From Planctomycetota bacterium (GTDB lineage Bacteria; Planctomycetota; J058), in contig JAMLIC010000008.1 in the NCBI GenBank assembly GCA_023954375.1, positions 62,001-126,000 on the forward strand: DNA of 64,000 nt, in the 5' to 3' direction. The notes beneath the pieces are model-generated. The model was not told where the DNA came from, ran no database searches, and was given only the letters and a program-made list of their open reading frames with translations. This document shows positions 35,064 through 44,926 of the stretch, piece after piece (positions within the stretch are counted from its first letter, which is position 1; every line of letters starts with the position of its first letter). The translations under genes and the position numbers were made by a program.

Positions 35064-35558
35064 GTGGACGACTTCGAGGCGTTCAGGAAGCGGAAGCAGG
35101 CCGAGAAGGCCGCCCAGCAGGAGACCCAGAAGAGCGAGGCCGCCTTCGACGAGGCGGCCAAGAAGATGGGCTGGGTCGACGGGATCGGCTTCGTCGGCGC
35201 GAACAACCCCAAGGTGAAGGGGTTCCTCGTCGGCCGCGCCCGCCGCAAGCGGGTCGACCCGAACTCGCTCGTGCGCCCGAAGAAGATCGAGAGCCACCGG
35301 GTCCGCGGCAAGAAGGTCGACCCGAGCACGATCAAGCGCGCCGAGACCGAGGAGCGACGCCGCGCCCGCGAGAAGCCGAAGGTCGACCCGAGCACGGTCA
35401 AGCGGATCGAGCGCGAGATCGTGTCGGCCCGCGCGGCGAAGCCGATCGACCCGAGCACGCTCCAGCGCCCGGAGGGCCTCGAGAGCCACCGCCCGGCCGC
35501 CGACGAGAAGAAGCCGGTGGCGCCGGCGCCGAAGCCGAAGGGGCTGCAACGGTTCTGA
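35064..35558 (+). CDS. Hypothetical protein with VDPST repeats
   Basis: The product is 164 aa, from GTG with GGAGGG 7 bases upstream. The first 35 residues are a charged helix, followed by MGWVDGIGFVGANNPKVKG. Four short repeats follow, each of the form (K/R)xDPS(S/T)(I/V/L)xR: KRVDPNSLVR, KKVDPSTIKR, PKVDPSTVKR, KPIDPSTLQR, spaced about 22-25 residues apart. The remainder is basic and Pro-rich. Not secreted; no catalytic domain. Ser/Thr in the repeats could be phosphorylated, and FHA proteins and kinases are in the window, but nothing links them directly. I do not recognise a family. Confidence 0.65.
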   Translation: MDDFEAFRKRKQAEKAAQQETQKSEAAFDEAAKKMGWVDGIGFVGANNPKVKGFLVGRARRKRVDPNSLVRPKKIESHRVRGKKVDPSTIKRAETEERRRAREKPKVDPSTVKRIEREIVSARAAKPIDPSTLQRPEGLESHRPAADEKKPVAPAPKPKGLQRF

Positions 35559-35602
35559 TCTGACGCTTCACCGCTCGCGTCGAGCCAGGGGCGAGGACGC
35601 CC

Positions 35603-37195
35603 TCAACGTCGCGCCGCGAACCGGTCCTGCGCCTCGAGCAGGAAGTTCACCAGCAGGTTCTGCAGGGTGAACTCGTCCGACAGGCTCTGCTGCTTGCCGA
35701 AGTGGCTGAGCACGTGGAGCACGAGGCCGGGGCGCGGCGCGGCCGGCTCGTCGCGGCGCCGGGCGCCGCCCGTGCGCGGCCGGCGGCCCGTCTCCTCGGG
35801 GGGGCCGAGCGTCCCGCCGGGAGAGAAGCAGACCGCGACGGCCCCGACGCCGTTCGTCTGCGGCTTCAGCTCCTGGCTGGCCAGGAGCACCTGAACGCGC
35901 TCCGGCGCAGCGACGACGATCGCCGGGCTCAGGTCGTCGATCTTCCACCGCGACGAGCGCCGCGCCGTCATGGAGCCCGCGTCGGCGCCCGCCGGCGCGA
36001 GGACGCCGCGGAGGAGCGACGGGTCGACCTGCCCGGGCACGGGGGCGTAGTCGACCTCGCCGCCCTTCAGGTCGACCCCGGGCGTGACGTAATCCGACCA
36101 GGCCTTCCCGGTCAGCTCCTTGAGCCCGTAGTCCTCGGTGAACACGCAGCCGCCCGCGGCCACGAAGGCCTTGATCCTGCGCACCGCCGCCTCGTCGAGC
36201 GCGTCGGGCGTGAGGTCGTGCGTGTCGCAGCCGGTGCACACGGGGAGCCGGCTCTTCGGGTCCTGGCCCGGCTTGCAGGTCCGGCAGCGGCACACGGTCC
36301 CGAAGAAGCTGCAGTTCATGATCAGCGCCGCCACGCCGTCGAGCGCCGCGGGGTCGGCGTTGAACGCGGTCTTGAGCATCACCTCGTGTCGCACGCCCAG
36401 GCGCTCGAGGACACCCTCGATCTCGTCGAAGTTGCGCACCGACCCGCGCAGGACGAGGACCTTGCCGCCGCGGCGGGACATGGACGCCAGCCCGCCGCTG
36501 CGGGCGCGGTCGAGCTGGTCCTTCACGGTCCCGGTGCTCCCGGGCTCGGCGCGCCGGCCGAAGGCCGTGTCGCGGTTCTGCGCCCACCAGCCCTCCCAGT
36601 TGAGCCGGTCGCCCATGTCCTCGCCGAAGACCGCCGCGAGCGTCGAGCGCACCCGCCGCTCGAGCGCCGAGCCGCTCCCCTCCTCGCGCTTCAGGACCTC
36701 GAGCAGGAGGTCGATCGCCTCGGGGCGCTCCAGCTCGCCCAGCCGGTCGACGGCGAGGAGCTGCAGGGGCCCCGAGCGGGGGCGGAGCAGGCGGCGGTGC
36801 AGCTCGAGGACCTCCGCCGAGCGGTTCCCCTGGAGCGCCAGCATCAGGTCACGCGCCAGCGGCGCGTCGCCCGAGGCCTGGAGGAAGTCGCCCACGGCAT
36901 CGAGCCCGCCCCGGTCCGTGACCGAGGCCACGCCGCCCACGACCTGCCAGTAGAGCGGCTCGCGCCCGGCAGGGAAGCCGGCCGCCAGCTCCAGCAGCCC
37001 CTTCACCGGCGGCTTGCCGCCCTCGGCGAGCGCCGCGCGCAGGGCGCGGTCGAGCGCGTCCCCGTCGCCCGCCTGAGCCGCCTGGCGCGCCTGCTCGAGG
37101 GCGCGCTTCAGCTCGGCCGCGCCGCCCCAGGCGGCCGCGGGCACGAGGAGGAGGGGGACGGAGAGGACACCCACGCGGACGAGGCGGCCGGTCAT
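35603..37195 (-). CDS. Secreted ThuA/DUF4159-like protein with cysteine-rich insert
   Basis: The product is 530 aa from ATG 37195. A signal peptide (residues 1-23) precedes a helical, HEAT-like first half (about 25-210). The second half has a class-I amidotransferase-like fold as in ThuA and DUF4159 proteins (GGKVLVLRGSVRNFDEIEGVLERLG, AALIMNCSFFG, GGCVFTEDYG, FGKQQSLSDEFTLQNLLVNFLLE), common in planctomycetes. Within it a compact insert (CRCRTC...CTGCDTHD) has two CxxC pairs and probably binds metal. An Arg-rich loop near residue 480 is unlike the rest. It is probably periplasmic, role unknown. The start lies 27 codons after an in-frame upstream GTG that looks like non-coding leader. Confidence 0.8.
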   Translation of the reverse strand: MTGRLVRVGVLSVPLLLVPAAAWGGAAELKRALEQARQAAQAGDGDALDRALRAALAEGGKPPVKGLLELAAGFPAGREPLYWQVVGGVASVTDRGGLDAVGDFLQASGDAPLARDLMLALQGNRSAEVLELHRRLLRPRSGPLQLLAVDRLGELERPEAIDLLLEVLKREEGSGSALERRVRSTLAAVFGEDMGDRLNWEGWWAQNRDTAFGRRAEPGSTGTVKDQLDRARSGGLASMSRRGGKVLVLRGSVRNFDEIEGVLERLGVRHEVMLKTAFNADPAALDGVAALIMNCSFFGTVCRCRTCKPGQDPKSRLPVCTGCDTHDLTPDALDEAAVRRIKAFVAAGGCVFTEDYGLKELTGKAWSDYVTPGVDLKGGEVDYAPVPGQVDPSLLRGVLAPAGADAGSMTARRSSRWKIDDLSPAIVVAAPERVQVLLASQELKPQTNGVGAVAVCFSPGGTLGPPEETGRRPRTGGARRRDEPAAPRPGLVLHVLSHFGKQQSLSDEFTLQNLLVNFLLEAQDRFAARR

Positions 37196-37432
37196 CGAGG
37201 GACTCCCGCCGGGATCGTAGCTCCGGCGACCCGGACGCGCCCTGCGGGTCGGCCCATTCTTGCCGACCCTGTAAACCCCCTCCGCCCGACCCTGTCCGGG
37301 ACCGAGCGACAACCCTCGTCACGCGGGTGCCCTTGCGCGTCAGGTCGGCCTGGCACGGCGGGTGTTCAGGGTCCGGGCCCTGGGCGTGCCGCCGGATGCA
37401 GGACGCGCCCTCCACCCCGGGAGCACAACGCC

Positions 37433-38467
37433 ATGTCGCACATTCGCTTCGGCGACAGCGCCGTCGTCGCCACCGACGTCGACGAGGAGTACCGCCTGTT
37501 CGAGGACCTCGAGCGCTCGCGCCGGGCGCTCCGGGCGTCGATCGCGCAGGCGGCGAGCGACCCCACGCGCCACGTCGGCCGCTTCGTCCTCATCCAGCGC
37601 GTCGAGCGCAACGCCGCCGGCGAGCTGCACCAGGCCTGGGACGACGAGAACCAGCGGTTCGTGGCCGTGCGCACGGTCGAGGGCGTCGGCGCCCTGACGA
37701 AGGACGCGCAGCGCACGCTGGAGACCGCCACCTTGCTCCGCCATCCCGGCATCCTCGCCCCGCTGCCGGGCGGGTTCGGCGTGGCCCCCGACGGGCGGCT
37801 GTTCGTCGCCATGGAGATCGCGCCGGGGCGCACGCTCGAGCCGCGGCGGGGCGAGTCGCCGCGCCGCGAGCCGCGCCAGGCCGCCGCGATCGTCTGCGAC
37901 CTCGCCAGGGCGCTGGGCTACGCGCAGGGCCTGGGCCTCGTCCACGGCGCCCTCCACCCGGCGAGCGTCGTCGTGAACGGCCACGGGCAGGCACGGCTGA
38001 TCGACTGGGGCGTGGCCGAGGCCGAGGCGGGCAGCCCCGCGCGCCAGGGCCACCTCGTCGCGCGCCTCGAGCGCCGCGGCTGCCGCGCGCCCGAGCTCGG
38101 CGAGGGCCAGGCCGGCGACCCGCTGACCGACGTCTATGGCCTCGGCGCGCTGCTCCTCCTGCTCGCCGGCGGCAAGACCCCGTCGCAGCTCACCCCCGAG
38201 GCGGACGACCCCGACCCCAGCCTGCCGCCCGACCTCGAGCCGGTCGTGCGCCGCTGCCTCGAGCACGACCCGGCCCGGCGCTACCCGTCGCCCGTGATCC
38301 TCGCCCGCGACCTCGAGCGCTGGCTCAACGGTGACCGGCCCGAGGCGAAGACGCCGCTCGGGATCCGCCTCGGGCGCCTGACGCGGCGCGTGCAGCGGGT
38401 GTTCGTCGAGGTGTGCGCGTCGACGCGGGTCGCGGCGACGGCGGCGGCCTCGCGACCTGGCCCTTGA
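37433..38467 (+). CDS. Kinase-like protein, probable pseudokinase
   Basis: The product is 344 aa with the full length of a Ser/Thr kinase domain (about residues 45-310) but degenerate catalytic residues. The beta-3 lysine position reads VAVRTV (Arg instead of Lys), the HRDLKPEN loop reads HGALHPASVVV (no catalytic Asp), and the DFG position reads IDWGV (Asp kept, Phe to Trp, Gly kept). The glycine loop is also missing clear glycines. It keeps APE-like APELGEGQAGDP and DVYGLGALLLLL. It should bind rather than phosphorylate, likely regulating or recruiting another kinase. No membrane helix is visible. It stands alone, with a 237-base gap upstream and a palindrome downstream. Confidence 0.85.
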   Translation: MSHIRFGDSAVVATDVDEEYRLFEDLERSRRALRASIAQAASDPTRHVGRFVLIQRVERNAAGELHQAWDDENQRFVAVRTVEGVGALTKDAQRTLETATLLRHPGILAPLPGGFGVAPDGRLFVAMEIAPGRTLEPRRGESPRREPRQAAAIVCDLARALGYAQGLGLVHGALHPASVVVNGHGQARLIDWGVAEAEAGSPARQGHLVARLERRGCRAPELGEGQAGDPLTDVYGLGALLLLLAGGKTPSQLTPEADDPDPSLPPDLEPVVRRCLEHDPARRYPSPVILARDLERWLNGDRPEAKTPLGIRLGRLTRRVQRVFVEVCASTRVAATAAASRPGP

Positions 38468-38493
38468 TTCGACGATCGCCCGGACCCGGATTC

Positions 38494-38569
38494 GACACGA
38501 CGGCAACGAAGGTCAACGGAGATCACAGAGGCCTCTGTGATCTCCGTTGACCTTCGTCGCCTTCGTGTC
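38494..38569. repeat. Near-perfect 76-bp palindrome
   Basis: Two 38-base arms (GACACGACGGCAACGAAGGT... and its complement) meet at CACAGAGG/CCTCTGTG with no loop, and only two mispairs are seen. It lies between converging genes and could terminate both transcripts. It shares words with the palindrome at 13688-13782. Confidence 0.9.
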
Positions 38570-38609
38570 CCATGTTCAGCCGACCCGAGGTGCGTCGTCT
38601 GTTGGTCGG

Positions 38610-39598
38610 TCAGGACCCCTCCAGGGCCCGCCTCCACCGCTCGCGCTCGTCGTCCCGCTCCGCGGGCGCCGGCGGCGCCGCGCTGATCTCGGGCGCGACC
38701 TCGGCCGCCGGCACGTCCACGGAGAACGGCTGCCCCTGCGCCTCGAGGTGCGCCTGGACGTGGTCCATGTGGTCGCGGTGCCGGCCGACCTCGAGGACGA
38801 TCTGGTCGAGGCTCGAGGCGATCCCCTGCGCGGACGTCGCGGCGATCACCTGGTCGCGCACGAGCTTGACCGTGTTCTCGAGCGTCTCGAGGCTCACCTC
38901 GACGTACTCGCGCTCCTCGCGCGACTTGGCGAAGCGGTCGGCCCGCTGGCGCAGGACGAGGAGGTTCTTCTCCTTGGCCGCGCGCAGGCGGCCGGGCTCC
39001 ATCGCGGCGACCTCCTGCTCGAGCGCCGCCAGCCGCCGGGCGAGCGTCCCCTCCTCGGAGGCCTTCATGTTCTCGTCCAGCTGCCGCAGGGCGAGGAGCA
39101 TGCGCGCGTACTCCTCGAGCAGGTAGTCGAGCTTGGCGAGCGTCTCCTCGAAGACCTCGAGCTCGCCCTCCTGCGCGGCCTCCGCGTGCTTGCGGATCTC
39201 CTTGACCACCGCCGCGGTCGTCTCGTACTGCCGCTTCAGCTCGGGCGGGAGCTCGTCCGTGATCGACCTCCGCCGCGTGTCGCGCGCCTCGAGCGCCGCC
39301 GCGTTCTTGCGCGCCCGCACCGCGCGGCGGAAGCGCGCCGAGAACGGCGCGATCCCCAGCCAGCACACCTCCCAGGCGACGAGGAGCGACCCGGCCAGCA
39401 GCGTGAGCGGCGGCATCATCACCGCGCTGGCGACCGTGAGCGCGCCGAGCCCGCCGACCGTGATCAGGTTGTACTGGTCGTACAGCGCCTCCTGGAAGTA
39501 GCTGATGTCCTCGTCGCGGTTCTTGAGCCAGCGCTCCTTGATGAGCGCCAGCTCGCGCCGCAGGCGGGCCTCCTGCTCGTCGAGGGGGCCGCCGTCCT

Positions 39599-39602
<4 letters not shown>
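38610..39602 (-). CDS. Membrane protein with long coiled coil, last gene of the PspA/ABC operon
   Basis: The product is 330 aa from GTG overlapping the ATPase gene stop (GTGA). Residues about 1-40 are a charged helix, then two close hydrophobic stretches (about 40-85, VGGLGALTVASAVMMPPLTLLAGSLLVAWEVCWLGIAPF, possibly a helical hairpin), then about 190 residues of heptad-rich coiled coil, and a Pro-rich tail after residue 290. It has no recognised domain. The geometry (membrane hairpin plus a long cytosolic helix) resembles membrane scaffolds that work with PspA-type proteins, which is inference. Its translation is coupled to the ATPase. Confidence 0.75.
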
Positions 39603-40446
<844 letters not shown>

Positions 40447-40447
<1 letters not shown>

Positions 40448-42060
40448 CAGCGCGCCTCCTGCCACGGGAACAGCCGCTTGCCGGCGAGCTTGAACCCGTA
40501 GTCGATCACGATGCCCACGGCGATGATCGCCAGCACGGCGGAGAAGTAGTTCACCATGTTGTGGCGCCGCTGCATCTCCGTCATGAAGAAGCCGATCCCG
40601 AACTCGCCCGGGATCTTGCTCGAGGCGTAGCCCTCCGCGAGGATGATCGACGCCCAGCCGATCGCGTACGTCGCCCGCAGGTGCTCGAAGAGCTTGCCCG
40701 AGGCGACGGGCACGAGGACGCGCAGCACCACCTGCCCGCGCGTCGCGCCGAGCGTGTAGGCGGTGTTGACGTAGACCTGGTCGACCGCCTCGATCTCCTT
40801 GACGACCATCGGGTAGAGCCAGAAGGCGATCACCAGGAACAGGAAGCCGATGCGCGCCGTGTTCTCGGCCACGATCCCCGACACGCCCGAGTTGACGAGG
40901 AAGCCCGAGGCCGCGGCCGCGAGCGGCAGGATCGCGACCGGCGGGGCGTAGCCGCCGGCGATCTCGAGCGGCGAGATGAACCGCTTCACCGGCGGGAAGG
41001 CGCCGGCGAGGACGCCGAGCGGGACGCACACGGCCACGGCCACGAAGAAGCCCAGCGTCGTGCGCCAGAGCGTGCTCTTGATCCCGCCGCGGAAGCCCTG
41101 GGACGAGGTAGGGATCGCCAGGGCCGTGCCGGCCAGCGGCGCGGCGCAGCGCGGGCAGGTGATCGACGGCGGCTCGGTCGTCTCGGGCGACGAGCGGTGG
41201 GCCTCGAGCGCCTGGCCGAGCGACGCGCTCAGGGGGATCGGGTCCGACCGGGCGCAGGCGGCGGCGGCGCAGCGCGCCTGGTAGGCGGGGCCGGTGAACA
41301 GCTCGACCAGGCCGGCCATGACGTCGGTCGGCTTGGGCAGGAGGAAGTTGGAGATGATCGGGTCATGGCCGAGGTCGTAGCCGACGTCGACCTCCGCCCC
41401 CGCCGCCGCCTTCGGGAGCTCGAGGGTCGCCGGGGCGCCGGGGACGACGCGGAACTCGTCGTCCGCGAGCGGGGCGGCGGCGTCGGCCGCCTCCGAGTAG
41501 CCCTGGACCCACACGTGGGTCCGCGCCTTCACCTCGCGGGGGAGCTCGACCTTGCCGTCGGACCCGACCGTGAGCTTCACGTTGCGCGCGTCGGGGCCGC
41601 CGGCGGTGAGGAACGCCCACAGGAGGAGGAAGACGGTGGCGCCGCCGAGGAAGATCGCGATCGCGCTCGTCCCGTCGACGTCGCCGCGCACCCGGAGGAG
41701 GTGGTCGTAGGGGCTCCGGCGCGGCGCCGGCCGCTCGAGCGGACCCGCGCCGGCGGCGATGGGATCGCGCGTGGTGGGAGCGGGAGCGGGAGCGGGAGCG
41801 GGAGCGGGAGCGGGAGCGGGAGCGGGAGCGGGAGCGGGAGCGGGAGCGCCGGCCGGTGCCGGCGCGACGGCGGCGGGAGCCGCCACGCTGGCCGGTCCGG
41901 GCGGGTCCACCGGCGGCGGCGAGGCCGCCGCCGGCGTGTCGGCCGGCGCCGGCGTGTCGGCCGGGGAGGACGACGGGGGCGGGGCGGCGCCGGCGTCGGC
42001 GCCGGCCCCCTCCCCCTCCCCCTCGGGCGGCGGCGCCGCCTCCGTCAGCGACTCGGCCAT
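40447..42060 (-). CDS. ABC transporter permease with extended N-terminus and zinc-ribbon-like region
   Basis: The product is 537 aa, about twice the usual size of an SsuC/TauC-type permease. Residues about 1-120 are Pro/Ala/Gly-rich, including an (Ala-Pro) run encoded by a 6-bp microsatellite. A helix (about 135-155, FLGGATVFLLLWAFLTAGG) is followed by about 150 periplasmic residues with a beta region (VTVGS, VELPREVKARTHVWVQGY) and four cysteines (C-x4-C about residue 265, CPRC about residue 305) that look like a zinc ribbon. The BPD_transp_1 permease domain follows (about 330-537), with the EAA-type loop LGATRGQVVLRVLVP. It is in an operon with PspA, an SBP-OmpA fusion and an ATPase. Confidence 0.85.
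41776..41849 (+). repeat. 6-bp microsatellite (GGGAGC, about 12 copies) within the permease gene
   Basis: The plus strand shows about 12 consecutive GGGAGC units; the minus strand encodes an (Ala-Pro) linker. Copy number changes keep the frame, so linker length can vary between strains. Confidence 0.9.
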
Positions 42061-42070
42061 GGCGCCCCGG

Positions 42071-43822
42071 TCACTCGACCGGCAGGACGCGCACGTCGAC
42101 GCGCCGGTTCTTGGCGTGGTCGACGGGGTCGATCGGGTGGTCCCAGCCGTTGCCGAACGCGATGATCTTGTTCGGGTCGGTCCCCGGCATCTGCTTGAGC
42201 ACGGCCTCGCGCAGGGCGTTGGCGCGCTTCTCCGAGAGCTCCTGCACCGCCTGGGTCATCTCGGCGTAGATGCGCGGGCCCATGGAGCGGAACTCGTTCT
42301 TGCGCGACGTGTCGACGTTGCCCTCGATCACGATGCGCGCCGCGCCGAACTCCTCGGACAGCTGCTTGATCTTCTTCAGCGTCTCGGGGATCGTCGCGTC
42401 GTAGCTCGTGTCGAGGTCCCAGGCGTTGGGCTTGTACTGCACGTGCAGGGGCACGCGCAGGATCTCCGGCAGGGTGGCCTCGATCTGCCCCCTGAGCTGC
42501 TCGGCCGTGACCGGCGCGAACGTCTGGTGCTCCGCCTGCTGGTCGGCGAACGCGCCCTCCTCCTTCAGCTTGCGGATGACCGACGCGTCCATGACCTGGT
42601 CGGCCGGGACCGGCTGGCCCTCGATCGCGCCGTACTGCCGGTAGAGGCGGCTGGCCTCGTTCCAGGTGGCGACGAAGTTGATCGAGCTGTCCTGGTCGAG
42701 GAAGAAGCGCTCGTTGTCGCCCAGGCCCGTCGAGTAGGCGTCGCCGAGCATGGCCTTGCAGTCGTCGACCGGGAAGCCGTAGCCCTGCGCCATGAGCTGG
42801 GCCACGCGGTCGGGGTTGTCCTGGAGGACCTTCATGCCCTCGAAGATCCCGCGCACGAGGCCCTCGATCACCTTGGGGTGCTCCTGGGCGAAGTCGGGGC
42901 GCGCCGCCCACACGTCGGCGATGATGTTCGCCGCGTCGGCGGTGGTCGAGAGCAGCCGGTTGCGGTTGCCCACGTTGTGCTTCGGATCGACGAGCGTGTA
43001 GATGTCCGGCGCCCACGAGACGCAGGCGTGCACGCTCCGGTCCTGCGCGAACAGCGCCGACGCGCCGAACGCCGTGCTGGTGAAGCGGAACTTCACGTCC
43101 TGGTGCGACAGGTTGGCGTGGTCGAGCAGGCGCAGGATGTAGAAGTGCGAGGGCGAGTTCTGGCAGAGGGCGACCGTCTTGCCCTTGAGGTCCGCCACGC
43201 TCTTCACCGTCGACCGCACCACGATGCCGTCGCCGCCGCGCGACCAGTCGATCTGCTGGAACACGCGCGGGGTCAGCCCGACCTTCTTCATCTGCGGGGC
43301 GAACAGCGCGATCATGTCGAGCGTGCCCCACATGGTGTGCGCCTGGCCCGACGCGTAGGCGTCGGCCGCCTGCGCCGGGTCGTCGATCAGCCGCAGCTCG
43401 ACCTTGAAGCCGTACTTCTTGAACAGCGAGTTCGGCGAGCCGGGGGCGAAGCCGTCGTTGGCCGCGATGATCGGCCCCCAGCCGGCCCAGATGTTGATCG
43501 GGAAGACGACGGTCGGGTCCTTGTCGTTCCAGGCGAACTTGCCGCTGCCCTTGAGCTGCGGCACGGTCTGGCGGCCGACCTCCTCGAACTCGTTCGAGGT
43601 GAGCGGCACGGCGTCCTCGTCGCCGCCCTGCGCGGGCGGCTGGCCGCCGCCGGCCTGCTGGCCGCCGCCGCCGGCCTGCTGGCCGCCGCCGCCGCCCTGC
43701 GCGACCTGCTGGCCCTGCTGCTCGGCCTTCTTCTGCGTCGCGTACCAGGCCATGCCGACGAGCGTCATGGCGAAGCCGACGATCAGGATCACGCCACCCG
43801 GCTTCAGTCTCGCTTCGGACAC
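42071..43822 (-). CDS. ABC substrate-binding protein fused to an OmpA-like peptidoglycan-binding domain
   Basis: The product is 583 aa from GTG 43822, preceded by AGGAGGGG. A single N-terminal helix (about residues 9-27) is followed by a Gly/Gln-rich linker (about 30-65). Residues about 85-400 are a NMT1/TauA-type solute-binding domain (FPINIWAGWGPIIAANDGF, SGQAHTMWGTLDMIALF, GKTVALCQNSPSHFYILRLL, WAPDIYTLVDP). Residues about 470-583 are an OmpA-like domain (IVIEGNVDTSRKNEFRSMGPRI... LSEKRANALREAVLKQMPG... KNRRVDVRV), which binds diaminopimelate of peptidoglycan. The protein is anchored to the inner membrane and tethered to the cell wall, unlike ordinary binding proteins. Substrate is unknown. 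Confidence 0.88.
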   Translation of the reverse strand: MSEARLKPGGVILIVGFAMTLVGMAWYATQKKAEQQGQQVAQGGGGGQQAGGGGQQAGGGQPPAQGGDEDAVPLTSNEFEEVGRQTVPQLKGSGKFAWNDKDPTVVFPINIWAGWGPIIAANDGFAPGSPNSLFKKYGFKVELRLIDDPAQAADAYASGQAHTMWGTLDMIALFAPQMKKVGLTPRVFQQIDWSRGGDGIVVRSTVKSVADLKGKTVALCQNSPSHFYILRLLDHANLSHQDVKFRFTSTAFGASALFAQDRSVHACVSWAPDIYTLVDPKHNVGNRNRLLSTTADAANIIADVWAARPDFAQEHPKVIEGLVRGIFEGMKVLQDNPDRVAQLMAQGYGFPVDDCKAMLGDAYSTGLGDNERFFLDQDSSINFVATWNEASRLYRQYGAIEGQPVPADQVMDASVIRKLKEEGAFADQQAEHQTFAPVTAEQLRGQIEATLPEILRVPLHVQYKPNAWDLDTSYDATIPETLKKIKQLSEEFGAARIVIEGNVDTSRKNEFRSMGPRIYAEMTQAVQELSEKRANALREAVLKQMPGTDPNKIIAFGNGWDHPIDPVDHAKNRRVDVRVLPVE

Positions 43823-43916
43823 CTCGTCCCCTCCTTCTGGTTCACGCAGTCCGTGGCGCCGCTGACGCGGAGAGCCAGGCGCTCGCCGCGTCATGCGCCG
43901 GCCGATCCTCGGCGGC

Positions 43917-44666
43917 TCAGAGCCCCAGCTCGCGCTCCATCTCGCCGATCGTCTTCTCGGCGCCGCGCGCCTCGGGCGCGGCCGGCGCGGCCGAGATGTC
44001 CTGGGCCATGCCCATCTGCATCTCGAACTGCCGCAGCGTCTCGTTGGCCTGCAGCTTCTTGGCGTCCTGCTCGATGTCGTAGTGCTCGGTGGCCATGCTG
44101 TCCATGGCCATCTCCAGCTTGGCCTCGGCGTGCGCCGCCTCGCGCTCGAGCTTGTCGACCATCTCGGAGTGGGTCTGGTCGATCCCGGCCACCTGGAACG
44201 ACGACATGGCGTTGGCGACCTTCTGGTTCCACTCCGCCTGCCGCTTCGAGTTGAGCGCCTTCTTCGCCTCCTGGATGCGCTTCTCCTTCTCGAGCATGAA
44301 GACGCGCTTCATCTTCTGCGCCTTGTCGAAGGCCTCGGTCGCGGTCTTGAGCTGCCGCTCCTGCGCGCCCTTCTCCCGGCGGACCTCCTCGAGCGTCGTG
44401 GCGTAGTTGAGCGCGATGTCGCGCCGGCCGCCCTGGAGGGCCGCCTTGATCTTGGCCGTGAGCTCGACCTCGCGCTCGTTGAGGCGGCGCAGCTCCTTCT
44501 CGACGAGGGTCACCTGCGCCTTGATCATGGCGAGGTTCTCGTTGAGGGCGGGGACCTGGTCCTCGAGGTCGCGGATGTTCTGCTTCAGGATGAGGACGGG
44601 GTCCTCACCGAGCTCGATGAACCAACCGATGATCGAGCGGAAGATGCGCTTGATCCGCTGCCACAT
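43917..44666 (-). CDS. pspA: PspA/IM30 family protein
   Basis: The product is 249 aa. The N-terminus WQRIKRIFRSIIGWFIELGEDPVLILKQNIRDLED is the amphipathic helix and helix 1 of PspA/Vipp1, an ESCRT-III-like membrane-remodelling family that repairs or stabilises the inner membrane under stress. Long coiled-coil helices follow (about 30-215), with a short C-terminal tail. It is the first gene of the leftward operon with the SBP-OmpA fusion, ABC permease, ATPase and coiled-coil membrane protein. Its promoter is near consensus. No PspF or PspBC genes are seen nearby. Confidence 0.93.
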   Translation of the reverse strand: MWQRIKRIFRSIIGWFIELGEDPVLILKQNIRDLEDQVPALNENLAMIKAQVTLVEKELRRLNEREVELTAKIKAALQGGRRDIALNYATTLEEVRREKGAQERQLKTATEAFDKAQKMKRVFMLEKEKRIQEAKKALNSKRQAEWNQKVANAMSSFQVAGIDQTHSEMVDKLEREAAHAEAKLEMAMDSMATEHYDIEQDAKKLQANETLRQFEMQMGMAQDISAAPAAPEARGAEKTIGEMERELGL

Positions 44667-44735
44667 GTCGAGGAATCCCCTCTCCGCACTCGACGACCAC
44701 GCCGCAGGGCGTCACGCCGGCCCAGACGGCCCGGA

Positions 44736-44764
44736 CCATAGCGAAACGGGCTCGCCGAGACAAG
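44736..44764 (-). promoter_or_regulatory. Sigma70-type promoter for the pspA operon
   Basis: On the minus strand TTGTCT (44764-44759) and TATGGT (44741-44736) are separated by 17 bases. Transcription would start about 63 bases before the pspA ATG at 44666. It is the best promoter in the window and drives the five-gene operon. Confidence 0.65.
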
Positions 44765-44926
44765 GCCGCCCGGCCGCCTCCTCCTCGCGGGAACGGCGCC
44801 GCGCGCCGCCCCTCGAGACGTCCTCTGCGCGGACCGGCGCGCGTGTCCATCGCCGCGGTCATCGCCCTGTCCAGCCGTGGGTCCCGGAGCGCGTCCCTTC
44901 TGCTATCTTTCTCTGCCGGCAGGGGG

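Noticed and set aside
36588..37312. An alternative upstream GTG/ATG for the ThuA/DUF4159-like gene
   Set aside because: The upstream part is basic leader-like sequence; a signal peptide begins cleanly at ATG 37195.
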